NCBI GenBank assembly: GCA_035543015.1
Contig: DATKKG010000061.1
Span: forward strand, 1 to 64,000
Length of the DNA: 64,000 bases
Direction: 5' to 3'
Source: DATKKG01 sp035543015
GTDB lineage: Archaea > Thermoproteota > Nitrososphaeria > Conexivisphaerales > DTJL01
Part shown: positions 41,098 to 49,159 of the stretch, one piece after another
Layout of the letters: every line of letters starts with the position of its first letter
Numbering within the stretch: the first letter of the stretch is position 1
Position numbers and translations under genes: made by a program
Notes under the pieces: generated by a model
Told to the model about the DNA's origin: nothing
The model's database searches: none
What the model saw: the letters and a program-made list of their open reading frames with translations, nothing else

Positions 41098-42108
41098 TCA
41101 GGTGATCTCTTTCAGCTGGATCCCGAGCCTGGACCCCAGGAACTCCTTGAACGAAAGGATCACAGCTTCGGGCTTGGCCCGGACGTTCATCGAAGCGGCG
41201 GTCGGGTGGCCGCCCCCGGCTCCTCCATGGGCATCGGAAAAGGCCTTGCAGAAGTCGATGCCGAGGTGGATCCCCGTCTTCTCCTTGAAGATCTGGGTGG
41301 AACGGAGGCTCGCCCTTGTCTCCTCCTCTACTTCGCCGAGGGCGAGGGAGACGTCCGCCCCTACGTCGATAAGGGAGCGGGCCACCGAGGCCTGGAAGGA
41401 GCCCACCGTGGTCAGGGCGACCAGCCAGTCTCCCGCCCTGTAATAGGTGGCCCTCTTCGACGCCTTGATCCTGGCGATGGACTCGGAGACGTCCCTCCGG
41501 GTGCGGAGCACGGACCTGGCCTTCTCCACGTCCGCGCCCAGGCGGCAGAGGCGGTCGACGGCGGATATCGTCCTGTTGGAGGCGATGGTCAGGAACTGCG
41601 AATCGGCCATTATCCCGAGGAGGAGGGCTGTGGCCGTCGGCTTCCTCACCTGAATGCCGGCGCCCTCCGCAAGACGGAAGACGAGCTCGCTGGCCGACGA
41701 CGCCCGAATGTCAACGACCGCCCTGTCGACGACCCCCTTCATGCTGTCGTCCGGGGGATGATGGTCGACGAGTACCCGATAGGACTTCATCGACCTGATG
41801 ACCTCCAGCTGGGCGCTGAGGAGGGACGAATGCCCCGTATCCGTCACGAAGACGAGGTCGTAGGGCTGGACCGGGATCTCCTCCAAGAACGAAGCTTTCA
41901 GCAGGGAGAGGACCTTCCTCGACTGGAGCGTGACTCCTTCGGGGGAGACGAGCGTAACCTTCTTGCGACCGCCAGAAGCCGACGCGAGCCTCTTTATCGC
42001 GAAGGCGGAGGCGACGGCGTCCACGTCCGCGTTCCTGTGGGTCACGACGAGGATCCGCCGGGCTGAAGCGAGCCGCCTAAGCGGGTTTCCGCCTCGAGAG
42101 GGGCTCAA
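41098..42108 (-). CDS. DHH/DHHA1-family phosphoesterase
   Basis: The 336-residue protein has the DHH motifs: RNADVDAVASAFAIKRL (motif I, D-x-D), VFVTDTGH, VDHHPPDDS (the DHH motif) and the C-terminal DHHA1 block GGAGGGHPTAASMN. The family includes nanoRNases, c-di-AMP phosphodiesterases and archaeal RecJ/GAN. The short length points to a nanoRNase-like enzyme. It lies 4 nt after the prefoldin gene on the same strand. Confidence 0.85.
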   Translation of the reverse strand: MSPSRGGNPLRRLASARRILVVTHRNADVDAVASAFAIKRLASASGGRKKVTLVSPEGVTLQSRKVLSLLKASFLEEIPVQPYDLVFVTDTGHSSLLSAQLEVIRSMKSYRVLVDHHPPDDSMKGVVDRAVVDIRASSASELVFRLAEGAGIQVRKPTATALLLGIMADSQFLTIASNRTISAVDRLCRLGADVEKARSVLRTRRDVSESIARIKASKRATYYRAGDWLVALTTVGSFQASVARSLIDVGADVSLALGEVEEETRASLRSTQIFKEKTGIHLGIDFCKAFSDAHGGAGGGHPTAASMNVRAKPEAVILSFKEFLGSRLGIQLKEIT

Positions 42109-42111
42109 CGC

Positions 42112-42477
42112 CTATTTGGCGGGTCGATCTTGCTTGCTCTTTAAAGCTTCGTTGACCTTGTTCTGCACTTCTTGAAGGCTGGCGCGGATCCTTTCCTCCT
42201 GCTTGGCTAGAACCTGGATCCTCGTGCTGGTGAGGTCCGCCTTCTCCTCCAGCTCCTTCAGGACCTCGTCCTTGTTGGCCTTGACGAGCACCGAGCCTGC
42301 GTTCTTGTACACGGTGGCGTCGGGGGCGGCCTTCTTGAGCTCCTCGGTCGCCCTGTCGGCCTCGGCTTTTTCGGCCTCGAGAAGCTGTTTCTGGCTCACT
42401 ATCGCCTGGAGGTTCTGCTGAAGCTGGTCATAGCGGGCCAGCTGCTCCTTCAGCCAAGGAGGGAAATCGGTGCTCAG
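42112..42477 (-). CDS. pfdB: Prefoldin beta subunit, CTG start
   Basis: Prefoldin beta forms the hexameric archaeal chaperone with the alpha subunit. The GTG at 42399 would begin in the middle of the first coiled-coil helix. The frame encodes 26 more residues (STDFPPWLKEQLARYDQLQ..) back to a CTG at 42477, preceded by a GGTGG Shine-Dalgarno-like sequence. That gives 121 residues, the normal length, with helix-beta hairpin-helix layout (KNAGSVLVKANKDEVLKEL in the middle). An ATT just upstream (42483) is an alternative. It overlaps the Pcc1 3' end. Confidence 0.85.
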   Translation of the reverse strand: MSTDFPPWLKEQLARYDQLQQNLQAIVSQKQLLEAEKAEADRATEELKKAAPDATVYKNAGSVLVKANKDEVLKELEEKADLTSTRIQVLAKQEERIRASLQEVQNKVNEALKSKQDRPAK

Positions 42478-42478
42478 T

Positions 42479-42715
42479 TCAATCCACCGCCCGAATGCTC
42501 TCTCGTGCTGCCTTTAAAAGTCTTAGAACCGAGCCGGCGAAGATCCTTGCATCCCCCAGGGTCTTCGCTCCGACCCTGAAGCGGAGCCCTCCTGGCCTGA
42601 GCTCGACGCTGAATCGGACCCTTCCGTAGGCGGACTCCGGATAGAGGGCTTCGAGCAGGGCCTTCGATTCGGCCCCGCTTGCCTCTACGTCCATCTCCAC
42701 CGAGGTCTCATTCAT
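42479..42715 (-). CDS. pcc1: KEOPS complex subunit Pcc1
   Basis: Pcc1 is the dimerising subunit of KEOPS, which makes t6A in tRNAs. The 78-residue protein shows the family pattern: SVELRPGGLRFRVGAKTLGDARIFAGSVLRLLKAA, with the conserved D-x-x-A segment. It overlaps L37Ae by 8 nt. This placement in the exosome operon is typical for archaea. Confidence 0.85.
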   Translation of the reverse strand: MNETSVEMDVEASGAESKALLEALYPESAYGRVRFSVELRPGGLRFRVGAKTLGDARIFAGSVLRLLKAARESIRAVD

Positions 42716-42917
42716 AGGAGTAGGCCCCGCCGGCCGCCTTGAAGCCGCACTTGTCGCACTGCCATACGCCGGCGGCGGCGCGGCGGAACTTCAAGGAACC
42801 GCAGCTGGGGCACTTCCTCTTGGCTTTGAGAACCCTGTGGACCCTGCTGTACCTCTTCCTGACGGTGGCCCCGTACTTCTGTCCCAGGCCCTTAAGCGCT
42901 TGATCCTTCCTTGGCAA
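42708..42917 (-). CDS. rpl37ae: Large ribosomal subunit protein L37Ae
   Basis: A 69-residue zinc-ribbon 50S protein with CPSCGSLKFRRAAAGVWQCDKCG; the two CxxC pairs bind zinc. The N terminus (LGQKYGATVRKRYSRV) is typical. It overlaps Rrp42 by 26 nt and Pcc1 by 8 nt, within the exosome operon. Confidence 0.95.
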   Translation of the reverse strand: MPRKDQALKGLGQKYGATVRKRYSRVHRVLKAKRKCPSCGSLKFRRAAAGVWQCDKCGFKAAGGAYSYE

Positions 42918-43731
42918 ACCCCACAGCCTCTCTGATCCTTGCCTCTATCTCCTTGGACCTCGCCATGGACAGGTCAAGCGCCCTTAAGACTTGCTCCGGG
43001 GAGAAGCTTCCCTGGCCACCCTTCTGGGCCGCGCAGGCCTGGCCGTCAGCTATGGCGAAGGTTATGCGAGCCTCCTGGATGGCCTCCTCTTCCGTGGTTG
43101 GGTCCGACAGGAGGAAGTCGCCCAGCTTGGAGGTCGTCACCGAGACCGGTATGCGGAGTATCGGCAGGGCCGACACTTCCTCCAGCTCGACGACCTGGTC
43201 CTCCTTGAGGGTCATCTTCTTGAACTTGGCGTTCGCAAGGGCGGCCACCACTGCGTACGAGGTCGCGTCGAGCAGGTTGCCGTCCACGTTGACTATGGCG
43301 ACGTCGACGAATATCGAGTAGACCTTCTTCCCTTCCTCGATGACCATCTGGTGCATGTCCACCATGTGAGACTCCCTGACCCCTCTGTCGACGACGCGGG
43401 CCAGCTCTATCGAGTCCTCGTCCGGCGGCCCGGGCTCTGCGTAGGCCGAAGCTATGGGGAGGACTTCCGCCCCCACCACCAGGATCCCTTCGTCCGGCGT
43501 GTCCGGGAAGGGAGTGCCCACCGCGACCTTGACCCCTGCAACGACCCTCGTGTATCCGAGGTCCACCGTCGCGGAGCCGTTGGCCTTGATCATGGTCCCG
43601 ACCTGTATCTTCAGGTCCCTGTAGTCGTTGAGGCCGCGTCCGTCGGACCTCCTGCCCTGGGAGTACTGCTCAAGCATCTGCTCCCTTCGCAGGTTGTCCA
43701 CGAAAAGGGCCTTCCTGTATGATGTAGACAT
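42892..43731 (-). CDS. rrp42: Exosome complex subunit Rrp42
   Basis: This inactive RNase PH-like subunit of the archaeal exosome forms the hexameric ring with Rrp41. Its 279 residues show GRRSDGRGLNDYRDLKIQVG, GATVDLGYTRVVAGVKV-type sequence, and the VDVAIVNVDGNLLDATSYAVVAAL block. The catalytic Asp of Rrp41 is replaced, as usual for Rrp42. It begins 3 nt after the rrp41 stop. Confidence 0.95.
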   Translation of the reverse strand: MSTSYRKALFVDNLRREQMLEQYSQGRRSDGRGLNDYRDLKIQVGTMIKANGSATVDLGYTRVVAGVKVAVGTPFPDTPDEGILVVGAEVLPIASAYAEPGPPDEDSIELARVVDRGVRESHMVDMHQMVIEEGKKVYSIFVDVAIVNVDGNLLDATSYAVVAALANAKFKKMTLKEDQVVELEEVSALPILRIPVSVTTSKLGDFLLSDPTTEEEAIQEARITFAIADGQACAAQKGGQGSFSPEQVLRALDLSMARSKEIEARIREAVGFAKEGSSA

Positions 43732-43734
43732 CTT

Positions 43735-44463
43735 CTAGGCCTCCTTGATCTTCGGAGTCGAATCCCCGAAGTACTTGCTTATGACCGCTTCGCGCTGGAC
43801 CTTGTAGACCTCCTTGCAGGCCTCCTTGGCCATGTTGAATGCTTTCTCGAACTCCTCGCGGGTCAAGAAGCCGTCCATCTGCAGCAGTGTCACCTGGTCC
43901 ATGTTGGGCATGTAGGCGACCGGCAGGTCCACCTGACCCTCCTTGTCCTCTTCGTCGCAGAGGTCGAGGATCAGCTTGTCCTGGGCCTTCCCGGCGGCGA
44001 CGGCGACTACCATGTCTCTCATGGTGATGCCTGCGTCCGCGAGGGCAGCCGCCGCCGCTGTGATGCTGGCGGCCCTGGAGCCCCCGTCCGAGGTGAGCAC
44101 CTCGACGTAGATTTCTATGGCCGTCCTCGGGTACTCCTCGAGTATCAGGGCAGGCGTCAGGGCCTCCCTGATGACCTTGGAGAGCTCTATCTCGCGCCTG
44201 GAAGGCTGCGGTGGCTTCCTGTCCGGGACGGAGAACGGAGCCATGTGGTACCTGCACTTCAGTACCGCCCTGTCGGCCATGGCTATGTGCTTCGGGTGGC
44301 ATTCTTTCGGTCCGTGGACTGCGGCGAAGATCTTGTTCTTCCCCCACTCTATGTACGCGGACCCGTCGGCGTTCCTGAGCACGCCGACCTGGATCTTGAC
44401 GGGCCTGAGCTCGTCGAGCTTTCGCCCGTCGATCCTCAACCCGTTCTCGTCTATCAGGTTCAT
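43735..44463 (-). CDS. rrp41: Exosome complex exonuclease Rrp41
   Basis: The catalytic RNase PH-fold subunit, which degrades RNA 3'-5' phosphorolytically. In 242 residues it has GLRIDGRKLDELRPVKI, NADGSAYIEWGKNKIFAAVHGPKE, and the active-site block LTSDGGSRAASITAAAAALADAG with phosphate-binding GGSR and the catalytic DLCDEEDKEGQVDLPVAYMP region. It overlaps the 3' end of rrp4 by 4 nt. Confidence 0.96.
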   Translation of the reverse strand: MNLIDENGLRIDGRKLDELRPVKIQVGVLRNADGSAYIEWGKNKIFAAVHGPKECHPKHIAMADRAVLKCRYHMAPFSVPDRKPPQPSRREIELSKVIREALTPALILEEYPRTAIEIYVEVLTSDGGSRAASITAAAAALADAGITMRDMVVAVAAGKAQDKLILDLCDEEDKEGQVDLPVAYMPNMDQVTLLQMDGFLTREEFEKAFNMAKEACKEVYKVQREAVISKYFGDSTPKIKEA

Positions 44464-45263
44464 TCTCTTTTCTCCTCCAATGAATCTTTATCCCGGCGCC
44501 GATCCTCTTGAGGCTCAGCCGCCGCATCGGCCGCGGCCTTTTCCGAAACCGGGGCCTGCGCCTGCTCGGCCGGTTGCTCTGCCGTGAGGCCCAACCTGTC
44601 CGCCAGGAACCTCTCTATCTTCTCGGTCAGGCCGGACATGTGGGCCATGTCCTCCACCATGTTGATGGCTTCCATGGCCAGGGCCGCCCCTTCCTGTGGC
44701 CCGGAGATTATGATGTAGCCGTTCTGGCCTATGATGATCTTGCACCCCGAGGCCTCCTCGATCATCTTGCTCATGCTGCCCCTCCTGCCGATGAGGCGCG
44801 GTACCTTCACGGGCTCGATCTTGACGACATAGCCTGCAGGCGCGAGGCCGAGCCTCGGCCCGGACACGGAAAGCATGGGGTCCTTGGACCTGTCAAAGGC
44901 GGCCACCAGAGCGATGATGGTGTCACCTACATCAAACTTGTTGCGGAGGTCGTCCTTCTCCGCGCTGAACCTGCGGCCGTATACGCTCGACGCCGGCAAA
45001 AAGGCCGGGAAGAACGAATTTATGTCAACGGTCCATGCGAATGCGGACACGTCGGTCACCACCCCGATTACTACATCGTCGGGCTTCGGAACGTAGGGGC
45101 CCGAAAGCGGGATGACCTTGACCTTGTTTCCGTCCAGCTCGCACAGGCCGACTCTCATGGCATACACCTTCTCGCCGATCGAGTAGGCGTTGCTCACTGG
45201 GACGTAGTCCCCTTCGGCTATGACGTCGCCTGGTACGACGTACTTCCTTTCGACTTTGCTCAA
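44460..45263 (-). CDS. rrp4: Exosome complex RNA-binding subunit Rrp4
   Basis: Rrp4 caps the exosome ring and guides RNA in. The 267-residue protein has an N-terminal domain (KYVVPGDVIAEGDYVPV), an S1 domain (GVVTDVSAFAWTVDINSF...) and a KH domain with RLIGRRGSMSKMIEEASGCKIIIGQNGYIII. The C-terminal 50 residues are Ala/Gln/Glu-rich and probably disordered. It is followed by rrp41 in an overlapping operon. Confidence 0.95.
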   Translation of the reverse strand: MSKVERKYVVPGDVIAEGDYVPVSNAYSIGEKVYAMRVGLCELDGNKVKVIPLSGPYVPKPDDVVIGVVTDVSAFAWTVDINSFFPAFLPASSVYGRRFSAEKDDLRNKFDVGDTIIALVAAFDRSKDPMLSVSGPRLGLAPAGYVVKIEPVKVPRLIGRRGSMSKMIEEASGCKIIIGQNGYIIISGPQEGAALAMEAINMVEDMAHMSGLTEKIERFLADRLGLTAEQPAEQAQAPVSEKAAADAAAEPQEDRRRDKDSLEEKRE

Positions 45264-45275
45264 TTTGGTTTCTAT

Positions 45276-45965
45276 TCACTCCACGGGAGAGACTTGGGCA
45301 GTTCCTTTCGTCGCCGAACCGAGCCTGTCGAGGAGGCTCCTCTGGGTGGCGATGGGTATCTCTATCACGGCGTTCAAACCACCGTCGCTGCGCCACTCCT
45401 CCTTGAGGATCTCCCCGAAGCTCTTCAACGTGCCCAGCGTCTGCGGCGCGTGGATCGCATCCACCTGAACCTTTAGCTTGATGTTGCCCGTTTTGAGCGG
45501 AAGGATAGCCCTGAGCTCGTCGATAATCTTCTTCGCTTGCTCTTCGGCGTCCTTGTTCGGGTCGATCACGACGCGGACCTGCTGTAGCGCCTGCTCAATC
45601 CTCAACGGCGGATGTGGCAGGTTTGTCTTCGGGTCGACGTAGTTCTTGGAGATGAAGCTGACTATCTGCTTCCGCTTTTCATCGACCATCTTCCTTCTCT
45701 GGTCGGTGGTCAGCTGAATCTCGCCCTTCTGAAGGATAGCTTGGGCCACCTGGTCGAGGTTGGTCGTCTTGAAGCATTTCATCAGCTTCTCTTCTGAAGC
45801 CCTCTGGCCCTTGTTCGAATCCGTGAAGACTTCGTCCGAGGCCAGTATCTGGCTCAGTTCCACCCTCTTGCCCAGCTTGTAGTTCAGAGCCGCATCAGGA
45901 TCGACAAGTATCTCGAACCTGTCGCCTCCCACCACAAAGCGGACGGTGGTCAGCTTATCAGCCAA
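45276..45965 (-). CDS. sdo1: Ribosome maturation protein SBDS
   Basis: The archaeal orthologue of Shwachman-Bodian-Diamond protein acts in late 50S maturation. The 229-residue three-domain protein begins FVVGGDRFEILVDPDAALNYKLGK and continues with ILASDEVFTDSNKGQRASEEKLMKCF and the helical middle domain QLTTDQRRKMVDEKRKQIVSFIS. It heads the exosome operon. psmA, usually next to it in archaea, is 10.6 kb away here. Confidence 0.96.
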   Translation of the reverse strand: MADKLTTVRFVVGGDRFEILVDPDAALNYKLGKRVELSQILASDEVFTDSNKGQRASEEKLMKCFKTTNLDQVAQAILQKGEIQLTTDQRRKMVDEKRKQIVSFISKNYVDPKTNLPHPPLRIEQALQQVRVVIDPNKDAEEQAKKIIDELRAILPLKTGNIKLKVQVDAIHAPQTLGTLKSFGEILKEEWRSDGGLNAVIEIPIATQRSLLDRLGSATKGTAQVSPVE

Positions 45966-46344
45966 TTCTCTCCTTCACTAGGCGATGAGTCGTGGGTGAT
46001 ATAAAGATAGTTGTGAGGTTGCGGGGGGCACTGCTTCCATCAAGGCCAACGCAGAAGACTGGGCCGTTTCAGGGCTCTAAAGGGTCGGCATGGCCCTGAC
46101 GATGAATCACGCCTACGGGAGGATCATCACCCAGAAGTACCTCCTGGGGGTCGTCGCGAAGGCTCCCGTCCTCAGCTGCTCTCCAGCCGAGTCCGCGTTC
46201 AACCCCCCGTACGTTACTCAGGTTGCCCTGAAGGTACTCGCCCTCCACATGGACGCAACCCGTCTTTCGTCGGGTTCGGAGGCGAGAAGCCGCCTCTGTG
46301 GCCTTGGCAGACTCCCTCTGAGGGCGTGTCCGCCAAGACCTCCC

Positions 46345-46363
46345 CCGGGTAACGGGTACCCGG
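46345..46363 (+). other. Hairpin upstream of the 56-residue membrane protein
   Basis: CCGGGTA (46345-46351) pairs perfectly with TACCCGG (46357-46363) over a 5-nt loop, 9 nt before the ATG at 46373. It could occlude the ribosome site or be a transcription signal. Confidence 0.35.
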
Positions 46364-46372
46364 CGATTGATG

Positions 46373-46543
46373 ATGGAGATGCCACTTCCCGTTTGGTTCC
46401 GAGTCATAGCAGTCATACTTGTCACTCTTTCATGGCTCTTCCCAGCACAGCTGGGTGAGCTAGTCTGGATCGGCGTCCTCACGGGCGCGGTAGGGCTGAT
46501 GCTAGCATTCGTCGGCGAGCGGGCGGCCAGCGGGAGGCTATGA
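46373..46543 (+). CDS. 56-residue small membrane protein
   Basis: Starting at ATG 46373, the peptide has two hydrophobic segments (about residues 7-24, WFRVIAVILVTLSWLFPA, and 31-48, LVWIGVLTGAVGLMLAFV) with a short charged tail. The clear membrane pattern and absence of an alternative frame support it, but there is no recognised homologue. Confidence 0.45.
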   Translation: MEMPLPVWFRVIAVILVTLSWLFPAQLGELVWIGVLTGAVGLMLAFVGERAASGRL

Positions 46544-46824
46544 GAGGACGTTGGTAGGAACAGGTGAAGAGATGAGCTGGCGAGGTATTCAAAGGACATG
46601 GAGGAGATCATGGGAGGGTCGGGCGACGAGCTGGAGAGGGAGGATGACAGATGAGAACAATCGATTTTCTCGGGAGATATCCAGGAATGTGATGAGATGC
46701 TGGAAACGATATCCTCGTGGATTGGCTTCCGGGAGAGTGGCGGGACTCGCCGACATTCATTGGAACGAGTCACCGGGCCAATGCAAGTTGGACCGACCAG
46801 AAGTGCTCGAATTCGTCGAGAGAA

Positions 46825-47616
46825 TCAGACTAGCTTTCCTTCTTCCCAGTAATAGAAGAACACGTCCTTCGCCCAGCTAAGAAATGTCGGGTCCATACCA
46901 TAGAATCCGACATAATCCACCCCCCCTCCAATCAGACGAAAACACACGACGGCCTCCTTATCGGTGATGGCCATGATCGTTGGGATGTCGGAGAGACTCC
47001 TCACTTCAACGTTCTGTGTAAGTGCGGGCGGGTTCACACTGGTGGGAATGAGCCTTTCTGAAGTAAGAAACCTGAACTTCACTCCTTTGCGGACCTTCTC
47101 ATTCACTGTTTGACCTGCAGATGCGAGGGCCTGTTCTCCAATGGCCCACACGTACTCCTCGGCCTCGCTGAACATCCGTCCAACCTTGTTGAAGTTCTCT
47201 ATCGTGTCCGTTCTCAGTTCCGTCTGTGAGAGCTCCCCTATCCTGTTCACGAACTGATGGGGAAGGCGGGAGACGTCGTGGTTAAGGAAATACTCCCTGT
47301 GCCTGAATGCGAACTCCGAAGAGGAAATGAGGTGGAGCTCGAGCCTGCCGTATTCTGTAACGGTGTAAGAACCATCGGGCTTCCTCTGGACGAGGGAGGC
47401 CTCGCTCAAGCGTCGCAGCTGCCTGACAGCCTCTGTCGCAGTCAGGTCCAGCCGGCGGGCGATCTCCTGAGTCCTGAGATCTCTCTTCAGCAGCTCGCGC
47501 AGAATGCCGAGCCTGCTTTCACTGGCAAGTTCAAGGAACAGCCTTTCGACTCCTTCTGGATCTTCCAAGCTCCTTCGCCGATGTTCAAGCGTTTGCGTCT
47601 CCACGTTATTATCCAT
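46825..47616 (-). CDS. FilR1/TrmB-like winged-helix regulator (paralogue 1)
   Basis: The 263-residue protein has an N-terminal winged helix (ASESRLGILRELLKRDLRTQEIARRLDLTATEAVRQLRRL) and a C-terminal domain resembling DUF1724/FilR1-middle: FRHREYFLNHDVSRLPHQFVNRIGEL, then a strand-helix core ending FYGMDPTFLSWAKDVFFYYWEEG. Such regulators bind small ligands in the C-terminal domain. It is similar over its length to the protein at 49108. It faces a divergent membrane-protein gene, a likely target. Confidence 0.8.
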   Translation of the reverse strand: MDNNVETQTLEHRRRSLEDPEGVERLFLELASESRLGILRELLKRDLRTQEIARRLDLTATEAVRQLRRLSEASLVQRKPDGSYTVTEYGRLELHLISSSEFAFRHREYFLNHDVSRLPHQFVNRIGELSQTELRTDTIENFNKVGRMFSEAEEYVWAIGEQALASAGQTVNEKVRKGVKFRFLTSERLIPTSVNPPALTQNVEVRSLSDIPTIMAITDKEAVVCFRLIGGGVDYVGFYGMDPTFLSWAKDVFFYYWEEGKLV

Positions 47617-47764
47617 TGCACACTCTCATCGAACAGAGAGAGTCAGTCCCGCCCCTCAGACCAATAGATCGTACGCAGCATTGCTTACGGGTAAACATCC
47701 GAATCAACCTAGGGCTATCAGCGTCGCTATCTGTACCACTGACTCAGGCAAGTGAAACCCGGTG

Positions 47765-47851
47765 ATGTCTGAAAGGAAGACGCTTGAGAAGGAGGGGGTT
47801 CCTGCGGACCCCCGGAGGGCGCAAGATAACGAAGGAGCTCAAGGGAGATGA
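47765..47851 (+). CDS. Possible 28-residue leader peptide
   Basis: ATG at 47765 (after GGTGATG) opens a 28-residue peptide (SERKTLEKEGVPADPRRAQD..) whose TGA overlaps the ATG of the DUF4386-like gene (ATGA), suggesting coupling. A strong hairpin lies inside it. It has no membrane or signal features. It may be a translated leader, or the overlap may be chance. Confidence 0.3.
   Translation: MSERKTLEKEGVPADPRRAQDNEGAQGR
47794..47813 (+). other. Perfect 8-bp hairpin in the leader of the membrane-protein gene
   Basis: GGGGGTTC (47794-47801) pairs with GGACCCCC (47806-47813) with one G-T pair, loop CTGC. It is followed by no T-run, so a simple terminator is unlikely. It sits 35 nt upstream of the ATG at 47848. 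Confidence 0.4.
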
Positions 47852-48579
47852 CGACTCCAGCCTCGAACGCCGAGACCGCGGACGTTCCATGGAAGAGCCT
47901 TTACCGAATTGGTGGGGTGGGGGGCCCAGTTGCAGGAATGCTCATCGTAGTTGACCTCCTCGTATTCATGTTGTGGCCGCAGCCCAGCACGATTGACGGG
48001 TGGTTCGAGCTATTTCGAAGGAGTTGGCTGGTCGGACTCCTAGACCTTGACCTCCTGGGCATCATTGCGTATGTCTTCATCTCCCCCATCGTCCTCTCCC
48101 TCTACTTCTCCCTAAGAAGGACGAGCCAAGCTTGGATGTCGATAGCCACCGCTCTCACCTTCGTCGGGATATCTGCATACTTCGCCTCGAACACCGCTCT
48201 CTCCATGCTCTCTCTGAGCAATCAGTATGCGGCCGCGACGACTGACGTGCAGAGGTCGATCCTTCTGGCGGCGGGACAGGCGATGCTCGCACTCTTCCTG
48301 GGTCCTGCGTTCACCGAGAGCTACATCCTCGTATCGTCCTCGCTCCTGATCACCGCAATTGTCATGCTACAAAGCAAGAGCACGTTCAGCAGGAGGACTG
48401 CCTACGTAGGGATACTTGCGAACCTGGCCGGGGTGGGACAGTACCTCCCCATCATGATCACCAGCCTGGCCCTCGGAATAACTAATTGTGTTGCTCTAGG
48501 GATTTGGTTCATCATGATCGGTCGGAGGCTCCTACGGTTAGGGGAGGCTGGCTACAAGGTGGAGGTGAATCCGAAATGA
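47848..48579 (+). CDS. DUF4386-like membrane protein
   Basis: A 243-residue protein with about seven membrane segments and family-like features: YRIGGVGGPVAGMLIVVDLLVFM at the N terminus, the central LSLYFSLRRTSQAWMSIATAL, FVGISAYFASNTALSMLSLSNQYAAATTD (conserved NTALEMLSLSxQYA block) and YVGILANLAGVGQYL. The function is unknown. The next gene starts within its stop (ATGA). Confidence 0.75.
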   Translation: MTTPASNAETADVPWKSLYRIGGVGGPVAGMLIVVDLLVFMLWPQPSTIDGWFELFRRSWLVGLLDLDLLGIIAYVFISPIVLSLYFSLRRTSQAWMSIATALTFVGISAYFASNTALSMLSLSNQYAAATTDVQRSILLAAGQAMLALFLGPAFTESYILVSSSLLITAIVMLQSKSTFSRRTAYVGILANLAGVGQYLPIMITSLALGITNCVALGIWFIMIGRRLLRLGEAGYKVEVNPK

Positions 48580-48785
48580 CAAGGATGCCATCTCTTGACG
48601 TATTAGCATGGTACCTGGTCGCATTGGTGGTTGCCAGCCACGGGATGACCTACACCATGTTCGCCACACTTAACGAACGGGTATTAGTAGGATGGAGGGG
48701 AAGTTCCTGGCTTCTAGGCACCACCTTCACGGGTGGCACGCTCAGGACACTCGCGCTCGCCCTCTGGGTGGTGACGCCCAGGTAG
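48576..48785 (+). pseudogene. Truncated small membrane protein gene joined to mgsA fragment
   Basis: The ATG overlaps the upstream stop (4 nt) and the frame encodes 69 residues with two hydrophobic segments (LDVLAWYLVALVVASHGMTY and FTGGTLRTLALALWVV). It stops abruptly (TPR) where methylglyoxal synthase homology begins in another frame at about 48764, so it looks like an N-terminal part of a longer membrane protein cut by a deletion junction. It may still be translated. Confidence 0.5.
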
Positions 48786-49159
48786 GCACGATGACCGCCG
48801 AAGGAAAGGTCGACGTAATCATGTTCTTCTGGGACCCGCTGACCTCCGAACCTCGCGACGCAGATGTGAAAACCCTCTTGCGTCTCGCAGTGCTGTACGA
48901 CGTTCCCATTGCCTGCAATCGCAGCACCGCAGATTTCCTCATTTCCTCTCCGATGTTCAAGGATTGGAAGCGGGAAAGGCGGAGCTCGAGAGACTGGCTC
49001 GAAGACGGAATGGCAGGCGCAGATGGAGGTCCTAGTCAGGCGGCATTGTGGAGGACGCCCCCGAGCGTACGCCTCGGGATCTCTTATCCGGACTTCCGGG
49101 CACTCCGTCAGCTGAGTGGCACGTACTCTGGCGTCGCCCTGGTGGAGGAGCTCCAGTAG
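48764..49159 (+). pseudogene. mgsA: C-terminal half of methylglyoxal synthase (remnant)
   Basis: From PLGGDAQVG at 48764 the frame matches methylglyoxal synthase: GKVDVIMFFWDPLTSEP, DVKTLLRLAVLYDVPIACNRSTADFLISSP. The active-site Asp residues of GGD, WDP and the DxDVK segment are present, but the N-terminal half with the substrate loop (TGTTG) is missing. The ATG at 48791 gives only the C-terminal piece. After SSPMF the remaining sequence is unrelated. The frame's 3' end overlaps the second FilR1-like gene by 52 nt. Confidence 0.75.

Larger units (their letters stand above)
45966..46824. other. Gene-poor stretch at the left edge of the accessory island
   Basis: Between SBDS and the first FilR1-like gene. 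A 56-codon membrane-protein frame (46373-46543) is the only convincing coding sequence. Downstream, several short frames break into one another (for example a Glu/Asp-rich segment at about 46570-46645 that ends in a stop), which looks like decayed coding DNA. The minus-strand 234-codon frame is Ser/Arg-rich shadow. Confidence 0.4.

Noticed and set aside
46069..46773. A 234-codon minus-strand frame in the gene-poor stretch
   Set aside because: Ser/Arg-rich shadow of broken plus-strand sequence; no start signal or family trait.
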